Shown: positions 57,435-64,000 of the stretch, piece by piece
Numbering within the stretch: position 1 is the stretch's first letter
How the letters are laid out: each line of letters opens with the position of its first letter
DNA from: Rhodobacteraceae bacterium QY30
GTDB lineage: Bacteria > Pseudomonadota > Alphaproteobacteria > Rhodobacterales > Rhodobacteraceae
Length of the DNA stretch: 64,000 bases
Assembly: GCA_002356635.1 (NCBI GenBank)
Contig: CP023454.1
Span: forward strand, 1,093,501-1,157,500
Reading direction: 5' to 3'
Translations under genes and position numbers: made by a program
Notes under the pieces: generated by a model
What the model was told of the DNA's origin: nothing
Database searches by the model: none
The model's input: the letters and a program-made list of their open reading frames with translations, nothing else

Positions 57435-58706
57435 TCAGGTCGCGGCGGTTGCGGCCTGTCTTTCATACGGATCGGCGCAAGACAACAGGGCAGGCAGGCA
57501 GTGCCGCAGCAACGTGGCACGATTGCGCCGACCGTAGAACCCGCCGGGAAGCTGCGAGGTTTGCAGCAGGAAGGCGCGATAGGTTGCGTAAAGGGTCGGG
57601 TCGGGCGCAAGGGGTGCGGCGAAGAAGGCTTCAAGGGGCTGGTGCGACACGAGGCCCGGCTTGTCGTAGACCGCCGTTCCCATCGCGCGCAGGGGCAGGC
57701 CGCGCCACAGCGCCTGCTGTCCGGCGGTGGAATTGACCGTGACGGCGCTGGTGGCTCCATCCAGCAGTCGTGCGAGCTTGCCCCCGCGCAGGTAGTGAAC
57801 CCGCTCCGACAGTCCAAGCCGCGCGGCGACGGTGCGGATCGTGTCCGCTATCGCCGCGCGTCCGTCCTCCAGCGGATGCGCCCTGAAAACCAGATGCGCC
57901 CGGGGCTGGGCCCCGCGGGCGAAGGCAGAAAGGCACTCGGTGATGAAGTCGGTCATGGACGCATAGGGGGAATAAGTTTGAAAGCTTGCGTCATGTTCCA
58001 GCTGCAACAGCACGAGATGATAGGGAAATCCCCCGTTTCGAAGTCTGCGTGCCGAAAGGGCGCGCTGCACATGGTGAATCGGCATCAGCAAAAGCCGGCG
58101 AAGGTGCAGGCGGAACTCTTGCCGGATATCCAGCGCCCGGTGCGGACGAAAGGCGGGGTAGCGTCGCTGGCCGGCCCAGACGTGGAAATGATAGCGCGCA
58201 CCGTGGAAGACATGCGCGCGCATGTCGCCCCAGTGGGCTGGGGCCGGGGTCGCCCTGGCCGCCGGGGCGCCCAGGCGCGCCTCCATCTCCTTGATGTCAA
58301 GGGTCATCAGGGCGGAATCGCCGTTCGAGCCGTTGCGTTCGTAGGTCGCCCAGTAGGGGCGCAGGTAGCCTTCCTCGAAGACGTGGATGCGCAGACCCCG
58401 TTGCCGGGCCTTCTCCAGCGCGGCGGCGTGAATGGGTCGGGCGGTGCCGTACACCACGATGTCGGTGATGCCGCGGTCGTCCAGAAGCCGGGCGCAGGCG
58501 GCGGGCCAGTCGTCCGGGCCAAGGTGGACCGGCAGATAGCCGGGGCGGCCGCCCCAGCACACCTTGTCACCCGCGTTGAAGCCCGCGCGCCAGACGGTCG
58601 CGCCGCTGGCGCGGAGACGGTCGGCCAATTGTCCGAAGAAGGGCCCATGCGGTCCCTGCAAAAGCAGGAAGATCCTGTTCCCTGTCGCCGTCTCCGTCCG
58701 CTGCAT
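57435..58706 (-). CDS. kpsS: Capsule polysaccharide biosynthesis protein KpsS
   Basis: A 423-residue KDO transferase that begins the capsule linker on phosphatidylglycerol. RIFLLLQGPHGPFFGQLADR at the N-terminus, RIHVFEEGYLRPYWATYER (about 120-138) and the C-terminal VTVNSTAGQQALWRGLP are typical of KpsS. It is the first gene of the capsule unit. No ABC transporter (kpsMT) genes lie in the window. It is divergent from ribE. Confidence 0.88.
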   Translation of the reverse strand: MQRTETATGNRIFLLLQGPHGPFFGQLADRLRASGATVWRAGFNAGDKVCWGGRPGYLPVHLGPDDWPAACARLLDDRGITDIVVYGTARPIHAAALEKARQRGLRIHVFEEGYLRPYWATYERNGSNGDSALMTLDIKEMEARLGAPAARATPAPAHWGDMRAHVFHGARYHFHVWAGQRRYPAFRPHRALDIRQEFRLHLRRLLLMPIHHVQRALSARRLRNGGFPYHLVLLQLEHDASFQTYSPYASMTDFITECLSAFARGAQPRAHLVFRAHPLEDGRAAIADTIRTVAARLGLSERVHYLRGGKLARLLDGATSAVTVNSTAGQQALWRGLPLRAMGTAVYDKPGLVSHQPLEAFFAAPLAPDPTLYATYRAFLLQTSQLPGGFYGRRNRATLLRHCLPALLSCADPYERQAATAAT

Positions 58707-58867
58707 CCCTTCCCGCCGTCGGTCTCCCTTTTCGGGCCTCCTTCACCATGTCCCGCGGCCGATGTCACGGCCAAACCGGCCCCGCATGGAACGTCCCGGC
58801 CGCTTGCAGCGGGGGGGCCGACAGGCTACGCCTTCCGGCGGGCGTTCCGCGGGAAGGGAGAAGCACA

Positions 58868-59515
58868 ATGTTCACCGGCATCATCACCGACATGGGCAAG
58901 ATCCTTCAGCTAGAGCAACGCGGCGACCTTCGGGCGCGGATCGGAACCGGATACGACGCGGCGGGCATCGACATCGGGGCCTCGATCGCCTGCAACGGCA
59001 TCTGCCTGACGGTGATCGAGCGGGGTACCGGAACACCCGAGAATGCCGCGCAGAACTGGTTCGACGTCGAGATTTCGGGGGAAAGCGTGGCGCGGACCAA
59101 TATCGGCACCGTGGCCGGTTCCAACACCGGCGCGGGGGGCTGGCATGTAGGAACGGCTCTGAACCTGGAACGCGCGCTGAAGGTCGGGGATGAACTGGGC
59201 GGCCATATCGTGTCAGGCCATGTGGACGGCGTGGCCGAAATCACCGCGATGCGGGACGAAGGCGACAGCACCCGATTTACCTTCCGCGCGCCCGAGTCAC
59301 TGGCCGGCTTCATTGCGCCGAAAGGCTCCGTCGCGCTGAACGGCACCTCGCTGACGGTGAACGAGGTCGACGGCGCCACCTTCGGGGTCAACATCATCCC
59401 GCACACGAAGGCCGCCACCACCTGGGGGCAGGCGCAGGTGGGAGATCGGGTGAACATCGAAATCGATACCCTTGCGCGGTATGTCGCGCGGCTGCGCGAG
59501 TGGGGCGGGGCCTGA
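58868..59515 (+). CDS. ribE: Riboflavin synthase alpha subunit
   Basis: A 215-residue trimeric enzyme forming riboflavin from two molecules of lumazine. Two lumazine-binding repeats: MFTGIITDMGKI ... CNGICLTV, and GDELGGHIVSGHVDGVAEI ... LNGTSLTVNEV. The start is ATG 58868 after GGGAGAAGCACA. No FMN riboswitch is seen in the 160 bases upstream. Confidence 0.93.
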   Translation: MFTGIITDMGKILQLEQRGDLRARIGTGYDAAGIDIGASIACNGICLTVIERGTGTPENAAQNWFDVEISGESVARTNIGTVAGSNTGAGGWHVGTALNLERALKVGDELGGHIVSGHVDGVAEITAMRDEGDSTRFTFRAPESLAGFIAPKGSVALNGTSLTVNEVDGATFGVNIIPHTKAATTWGQAQVGDRVNIEIDTLARYVARLREWGGA

Positions 59516-59641
59516 GCCCGACGTCCCCGCAGGTCCGCCCCCGCAATTCCGCGCAGATCGGCCAAGCGCGGGCACTGGCCAAGGCGTGATGCTTGCGCTA
59601 TCCCGGTTGCCACACCACAGGGCGACGCCACGGGAACCGCG

Positions 59642-60727
59642 ATGACCACCGATTACAGCGATGCGATTTCTTCGACCGAAGACATCATCGAAGAGGCCCG
59701 CAATGGCCGGATGTTCATTCTGATCGACCATGAGGATCGGGAAAACGAAGGCGATCTGGTGATCCCGGCGCAGATGTGCACGCCGTCGGCGGTGAATTTC
59801 ATGGCGACTCATGGCCGGGGGCTGATCTGCCTGACCCTGACCGAAGCCCGCGTCGATGCGCTGAACCTGCCGCTGATGGCGAACAAGAACGCCTCGCGGC
59901 ATGAAACGGCCTTCACCATCTCGATCGAGGCGCGCGAAGGTGTGACTACCGGAATTTCTGCCCATGACCGGGCCCGCACCGTGGCCGTGGCGATCGACCC
60001 GACCAAGACCGGCGCCGACCTGGCCACGCCGGGCCACGTCTTTCCCTTGCGCGCCCGTGATGGCGGGGTCCTGGTTCGGGCCGGGCACACGGAAGCGGCG
60101 GTCGACATCAGCCGGCTGGCCGGGCTGAATCCCTCGGGCGTGATCTGCGAGATCATGAACGATGACGGCACGATGGCCCGCTTGCCGGATCTGGTGGCCT
60201 TCGCGCAGAAGCACGGGCTGAAGATCGGCACGATTTCCGACCTGATCGCCTACCGCCGCCGCTACGACAACCTGATCAACGAAAAGGCGGTCAAGCCGGT
60301 GACTTCGGTCCACGGCGGTGACTGGCTGATGCGGGTCTTTTCCGACGACACGCATGGCGACGACCATGTGGTGCTGACCAAGGGCGACCTGACCACGCCG
60401 GAACCGGTGCTGGTGCGCGTCCATGCGTTGAGCCCGCTGGAGGATGTCCTGGGAATCGGCGGCGCGGGCAGCCTGCCCGCCGCGATGCGGCTGATCGCAG
60501 CCGAGGGCCGCGGCGTGGTCGTTCTGCTGCGCGACACGACGATGAAGATGGTCGAGCCGGGCGAACACTCGCCGCAGACGCTTCGACAATACGGGTTGGG
60601 CGCGCAGATCCTGTCCGCGCTTGGCCTGTCGCAGATCACGCTGGTGACCAATTCGCCCCGGCCCCGCTTCGTCGGACTTGACGCCTACGGCCTGTCGATC
60701 GCCGGCACCCGACCCTTCACGGAGTAA
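59642..60727 (+). CDS. ribB: 3,4-dihydroxy-2-butanone 4-phosphate synthase with a degenerate GTP cyclohydrolase II domain
   Basis: A 361-residue RibBA-type fusion. The N-terminal RibB domain (1-205) is intact: [63 protein letters not shown]. The C-terminal part (210-361) has the size of RibA but lacks the zinc-binding Cys set and the usual HSECLTGD motif: there it reads [20 protein letters not shown], with no Cys. It thus probably does not open GTP, and another ribA is needed. Confidence 0.9.
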   Translation: MTTDYSDAISSTEDIIEEARNGRMFILIDHEDRENEGDLVIPAQMCTPSAVNFMATHGRGLICLTLTEARVDALNLPLMANKNASRHETAFTISIEAREGVTTGISAHDRARTVAVAIDPTKTGADLATPGHVFPLRARDGGVLVRAGHTEAAVDISRLAGLNPSGVICEIMNDDGTMARLPDLVAFAQKHGLKIGTISDLIAYRRRYDNLINEKAVKPVTSVHGGDWLMRVFSDDTHGDDHVVLTKGDLTTPEPVLVRVHALSPLEDVLGIGGAGSLPAAMRLIAAEGRGVVVLLRDTTMKMVEPGEHSPQTLRQYGLGAQILSALGLSQITLVTNSPRPRFVGLDAYGLSIAGTRPFTE

Positions 60728-60730
60728 GAC

Positions 60731-61279
60731 ATGGCCACGGCCGAAGCCCATCACATCCTGCCGCTGCCGACCTTCGACCAGCCCGTCAAGCTGCTGGCCG
60801 TTGTGGCGCCCTATTACAAGGACATTGCCGACAATCTGGTGGCAGGCGTTCGCGCGGTTGCGGCGCAGGCGGGCGCCAGTGTCGACCTGGTCGAGGTGCC
60901 CGGGGCGCTGGAACTGCCCACGGCCATCGGCATGGCGGCACGGATGGCGGATTACGACGGGTTCGTGGCGCTTGGCTGCGTCATCCGGGGCGAGACGACG
61001 CATTACGATACGGTCTGCAACGACAGCTCGCGCGGGCTGACGTTGCTGGGGTTGCAGGGAATCTGCATCGGCAACGGCATCCTGACGGTCGAGAACCGCG
61101 CCCAGGCCGAGGTGCGGGCCGATCCGGAAGGTCAGAACAAGGGTGGCGGTGCGGCTGCGGCGGCATTGCACCTGATCGCGCTGGCCCGCAAGTGGTCGAC
61201 CCGCTCCAAGGGAATCGGTTTCCGCCCCGGTGAGGATTTCCGCATCGCGGGTGAAACCGACGGGCCGGTGCGCGCATGA
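60731..61279 (+). CDS. ribH: 6,7-dimethyl-8-ribityllumazine synthase
   Basis: A 182-residue enzyme for the penultimate step of riboflavin synthesis. VVAPYYKDIADNLVAG, EVPGALELPTAIG and ALGCVIRGETTHYDTVCND are the family motifs, including the catalytic His. Three bases after ribB; its stop overlaps the nusB start (ATGA). Confidence 0.94.
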   Translation: MATAEAHHILPLPTFDQPVKLLAVVAPYYKDIADNLVAGVRAVAAQAGASVDLVEVPGALELPTAIGMAARMADYDGFVALGCVIRGETTHYDTVCNDSSRGLTLLGLQGICIGNGILTVENRAQAEVRADPEGQNKGGGAAAAALHLIALARKWSTRSKGIGFRPGEDFRIAGETDGPVRA

Positions 61280-61764
61280 CCGAAACTGACGGCACGCCGC
61301 GCAAACCCAGCCAGGCAGAGAAGCGGCAGATGAAATCCGCGGCCCGCCTCTATGCCGTCCAGGCGCTGTTCCAGATGGAAGCGGCCGGCCAGACGGTGGA
61401 CAAGGTGCGCCGGGAATTCGAGACCCATCGTTTCGGCGCTGTCTATGACGAGGACGAAATGGCCGAGGGCGACCCCGACCTGTTCCGCAAGGTGCTGGAA
61501 GATGCCGTGATGTGGCAGGCGCGCATCGACCAGATGACCGACCGGGCGCTGGTCGCCAAGTGGCCGATTGCGCGAATCGATCCGGTGCTTCGGGCGCTGT
61601 TCCGGGCGGCCGGCGCCGAGTTCCTGTCGGACACGCCGCCGAAGGTGGCGATCAACGAATATGTCGACGTGGCGAAGGCGTTCTTTCCGGACGGAAAGGA
61701 AGCGCGGTTCGTCAACGCGGTGCTGGACCACATGGCCCGAGAAGCAAGGCCGGAGGCGTTCTGA
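61276..61764 (+). CDS. nusB: Transcription antitermination factor NusB
   Basis: A 162-residue RNA-binding protein for rRNA antitermination. SAARLYAVQALFQMEAAGQT at the start and DTPPKVAINEYVDVAKAFF with ARFVNAVLDHMAREARPE at the end are typical. It overlaps ribH by four bases, the standard ribH-nusB pair. Confidence 0.94.
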   Translation: MTETDGTPRKPSQAEKRQMKSAARLYAVQALFQMEAAGQTVDKVRREFETHRFGAVYDEDEMAEGDPDLFRKVLEDAVMWQARIDQMTDRALVAKWPIARIDPVLRALFRAAGAEFLSDTPPKVAINEYVDVAKAFFPDGKEARFVNAVLDHMAREARPEAF

Positions 61765-61872
61765 TCCGGTCTTTACCTGGGCGGTGAGTCGCTTTTGCGC
61801 CCGCCTGCGGCAATCTGGAACATTTCGATCCTCCTGCGGCTTCCTATGTTCGTAACGGAAGGAGGAATCGAC

Positions 61873-62190
61873 ATGCCTGCCCTGATCTCTCTCTATATCC
61901 GCAACGTCGCCTTCGGCATCCTGCTTGCGATGATTTTCGTCGCCGGATTGCTGTGGCTGGACGTGGGGAACTTGTGGCATCTGGTCAGCACCTCGCCGAT
62001 CGGGTGGGTTGCGGTCATCATGCTGGTGGTTTGCAACGCCGTTGTCTTTTCGGGCGTGCAGTTTGCGATTGCCGTGATGCGCATGGCCGATCCGGCCGAT
62101 GACGCGCCGCGCGGACCGCGCGCGCCCGTTACGCCGGCGCCCGTTCCGGTGCTGGCAGGGGCCAAGGCCAAAACGGCCCGCAAGAGTTGA
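61873..62190 (+). CDS. Small membrane protein, two helices
   Basis: A 105-residue protein with two membrane helices (about 10-30 and 43-66) and a cytoplasmic Pro/Ala/Lys-rich tail. It resembles LapA/DUF1049-like small proteins only loosely. GGAGGA six bases before the ATG at 61873 marks the start. Possibly its own transcript; nusB ends 108 bases upstream. Confidence 0.65.
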   Translation: MPALISLYIRNVAFGILLAMIFVAGLLWLDVGNLWHLVSTSPIGWVAVIMLVVCNAVVFSGVQFAIAVMRMADPADDAPRGPRAPVTPAPVPVLAGAKAKTARKS

Positions 62191-62844
62191 GGGCATCGGC
62201 GACAAGGCGCCGCCGTGAAAGGGGCAGAGGAGAAAGTGGCGGGAACCGCAGCGACCGTGCGAGCGTGTTTTTCCCGAGAGCCTGGTTCAACCAGGTGGGC
62301 GCCGGGTAGCAGGACCAGGATCCAGCCAGAGCCAGCCCCCTCGGAAAAGATTATCGGCCACTGGAAAAAGGCCCGACACGAGAAGAGCAGTAACCGCCAC
62401 CACGACAGATAGGGACAAGCCCCGGTGACGGCAAGGGGCAGCCGTGCTTGCGGGGCTTGAGTTATGGCAGCAAGCGATTCAACCGATACGCCAGGTGGAA
62501 CCCGACCCGGCCTACCACCAACGAAAAGCAGAAGCCCACCGACCAGGCGTTATGAAAGCCCGGCCCCCGGCGCGAGGGATCCGGGCGTGGGTGCGTCGTT
62601 GGTCACGCCGAAGAAGCCCGTCATCAACGCCGCCATCATGCTTGGGATCATTGCCTGGGCCGAAATCACGGCTCTGAACGCAGGAGTCATTTGAAAGCGC
62701 ATCCTGTGAATGCACGGAAGCGCGTCCCCCCCTGACGCGTCTCGCAGGGGGAACTTGCCACCCCCGCGACGCCGCGAAACATCGAGATGAAGGTGTCGAG
62801 GAAACTGTCTTGAAAAGTGTTCCCTGAATGTTCATGATTTCGAG
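62191..62844. other. Unexplained 650-bp region
   Basis: No recognised gene. It holds a hairpin CCTGGTT-C-AACCAGG (62281-62295), a distant pair AAGCCCC ... GGGGCTT (62415-62459), and a short frame 62464-62694 (+) ending with a plausible membrane-like stretch (VINAAIMLGIIAWAEITALN, codons rich in G/C at third positions). The first two thirds of that frame look unnatural. The region could hold a small RNA, a short membrane protein or a decayed gene. Codon bias is weak throughout. Confidence 0.4.
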
Positions 62845-63315
62845 ATGAGCATAGACATCCGCACCATGCCCCTGATGACCCCCGGCCAACGCCTGGCGCG
62901 CGGTGTCTGTCGTCACTTGCGGACGCTGGGTTTTGTTGCGGTCGAGGAACTTGTTCCAAGCCCAGGCCTTCGGGTCGATGTCATGGGGTTGGGGCCGAAG
63001 GGCGAAATCTGGATCGTCGAATGCAAGTCCGGCCGCGCCGATTTTGCCTCGGACCGCAAGTGGCAGGGGTATCTGGAATGGTCGGACCGCTTCTTCTGGG
63101 CCGTCGACGGCGATTTCCCCGTCGACCTGCTGCCCCCCGACACCGGCCTGATGCTGGCGGACAGCTATGACGCCGAGGTGGTGCGGATGTCACCGGAAAC
63201 CCCGCTCGCGCCGGCGCGGCGCAAGGTGATGATCCAGAAGTTCGCGCGCCATGCGGCCTTGCGGCTGCAGGCGCTGCGCGATCCGGGTGTTAACGCTTCG
63301 GACCCTTGGGCTTGA
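62845..63315 (+). CDS. MmcB family DNA repair protein
   Basis: A 156-residue protein of the MmcB/DUF2161-like group, which has a PD-(D/E)XK-nuclease-like core (RVDVMGLGPKGEIWIVECKSG, about 45-65). In Caulobacter MmcB acts with ImuB in repair. The 3' end overlaps the convergent gene at 63290-63520 by 26 bases. The start could also be the Met at codon 8 or 11. Confidence 0.82.
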   Translation: MSIDIRTMPLMTPGQRLARGVCRHLRTLGFVAVEELVPSPGLRVDVMGLGPKGEIWIVECKSGRADFASDRKWQGYLEWSDRFFWAVDGDFPVDLLPPDTGLMLADSYDAEVVRMSPETPLAPARRKVMIQKFARHAALRLQALRDPGVNASDPWA

Positions 63316-63520
63316 CGCCACGGCTGCCCTTGGTTTCGCCCATCTCGCGGGCAGCTTCGGCGGCGGCAATCAGTTCTTCTGCGATTTCCATCGCTTCGTC
63401 CGGATCGAAGTCCAGCGGCAGATCGACCCCGTCGCCTTCGACATAGATCCTGACCATGCCCATGCTGGTGGGGCCGATCTGAAGATTGGCCGCAACGTCG
63501 CTTTCCTTGTTGATCCCCAT
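63290..63520 (-). CDS. Small conserved protein, DUF6324-like
   Basis: A 76-residue protein. MGINKESDVAANLQIGP and the central RIYVEGDGVDLPLDFDPDEA are conserved among Rhodobacterales small proteins; the tail is basic (KGSRGVKPKGPKR). The function is unknown. The start is ATG 63518-63520. It is antisense to the last codons of mmcB. Confidence 0.75.
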   Translation of the reverse strand: MGINKESDVAANLQIGPTSMGMVRIYVEGDGVDLPLDFDPDEAMEIAEELIAAAEAAREMGETKGSRGVKPKGPKR

Positions 63521-63659
63521 GTCTGGCCCCTTCTGGCTGTGTCCATCCCTTTCGCTATCGCCAACCTGGACAACTGACAAGCAAAGCAGGGGGGCATGCG
63601 CAGACTTCGACAAAACCATCTTGCAATAGGCGGGGCAGGGGGCTAAATCCCCCCGAAGT

Positions 63660-63736
63660 GCCGCCTTAGCTCAGTTGGTTAGAGCACCAGATTGTGGATC
63701 TGGGGGTCCCCCGTTCGAGCCGGGGAGGCGGTACCA
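63660..63736 (+). tRNA. tRNA-His (GTG anticodon)
   Basis: A 77-base tRNA with encoded CCA. Anticodon loop TTGTGGA (GTG). Acceptor stem GCCGCCT pairs with AGGCGGT; discriminator base is A73. Base -1 is T, so no G-1 is encoded, unlike most tRNA-His. Confidence 0.95.
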
Positions 63737-63818
63737 CTTCCCCCCTTCATCGCAGACACCAGGGTGGCGCGGATGCGCGCCGCGCGCAGGGGCGAACCCG
63801 AAGTATCTTCGGCGCCGA

Positions 63819-64000
63819 TTACTGCGCCTGCGATGCCCCCCTTTTCTCAAAGATCAACCCGGTTCCGGTGACTCGCACGCTGACACCGGCCGATTCCATC
63901 ACCGGAATCATGCTCCGATTCCCCACCCAACACCTGAGCTCGCCCTTCGGCAGGGACGGATTCGCGGCCGAGGGGGCGAAATTCGTCCCCGGAACCGATC
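63819..64000 (-). CDS. 3' end of an unidentified gene (partial)
   Basis: An open frame on the minus strand enters from beyond the window and ends with TAA at 63819-63821. The final 60 codons include PSLPKGELRCWVGNRSMIPV and SAGVSVRVTGTGLIFEKRG, which look like real protein. No family recognised; the rest of the gene is outside. Confidence 0.5.
   Translation of the reverse strand, partial: SVPGTNFAPSAANPSLPKGELRCWVGNRSMIPVMESAGVSVRVTGTGLIFEKRGASQAQ

Noticed and set aside
54987..57736. Plus-strand open frames across the capsule genes, including a 649-codon one
   Set aside because: Antisense shadows; the minus-strand frames carry clear KpsC and polysaccharide-export motifs and a lipobox.
58707..58867. 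FMN riboswitch before ribE
   Set aside because: The conserved FMN-aptamer blocks are not found in this stretch or before ribB.
62200..62700. RNase P RNA, tmRNA or SRP RNA
   Set aside because: A GAGGAAAGT-like string appears (GAGGAGAAAGTG) but the other conserved blocks of RNase P RNA, a tmRNA tag frame and the SRP tetraloop helix are missing.

Overview
The window looks like a chromosomal segment of a GC-rich alphaproteobacterium, most likely a Rhodobacter-like member of the Rhodobacterales (Paracoccaceae). The evidence is gene order and families: Flp pilins with a GxxxxDW processing site, a DUF2849-cysI-cysH-DUF934 cluster next to an AsnC regulator, hflKC-degP, a nrdR-ribD/ribE-ribBA-ribH-nusB cluster, MmcB, and a tRNA-His without an encoded G-1. 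Most of the window is housekeeping DNA; one mobile element lies at 18330-27001.

Layout. 1-2.4 kb: six type IVb (Flp) pilin genes on the minus strand, four of them near-identical and each followed by its own hairpin terminator. 2.7-9.3 kb: lytic transglycosylase, a HAD-UbiA fusion, a very long Pro/Ala-rich OmpA protein, rlmJ, infC (AUA start proposed) and a small repeat-tailed membrane protein. 9.4-14.1 kb: ferredoxin-NADP reductase, the assimilatory sulfate reduction operon and a divergent AsnC regulator. 14.1-18.2 kb: EamA exporter, tpiA, an A-type Fe-S carrier, a DUF3307/SatD pair and a SufT-like gene.

18330-27001 is the main discovery: a shrunken Mu-like transposable prophage. It has TG...CA ends, a 5-bp target duplication (ACCAG), matching end sites (one clear on the left, two in tandem on the right), a leftward CI-type repressor with a co-transcribed secreted protein, operators, a ner/cro-like gene cut off by a large deletion, a 1929-codon tail-fibre gene and a D12 adenine methylase at the right end. 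Removing the element and one copy of ACCAG restores a longer C-terminus to the interrupted DUF1624 acyltransferase gene.

27-47 kb: aminotransferase, rpiA-gor, hflKC, degP-type protease, ferredoxin, bestrophin-purD, xseA, an AlkB-like oxygenase with an unusual insertion, ftsY, xth, OsmC, a CorC-type protein, erpA and dgt. 47-54 kb: dnaG, rpoD, a DUF616-type glycosyltransferase-like gene, nrdR and ribD. 54-58.7 kb: capsule genes kpsC-wza/kpsD-kpsS lie on the opposite strand and split the riboflavin cluster, which resumes with ribE-ribBA-ribH-nusB. 62-64 kb: an unexplained 650-bp stretch, mmcB, a small conserved gene, tRNA-His and the 3' end of an unidentified gene.

All assignments come from reading motifs and gene order; no database search was run.
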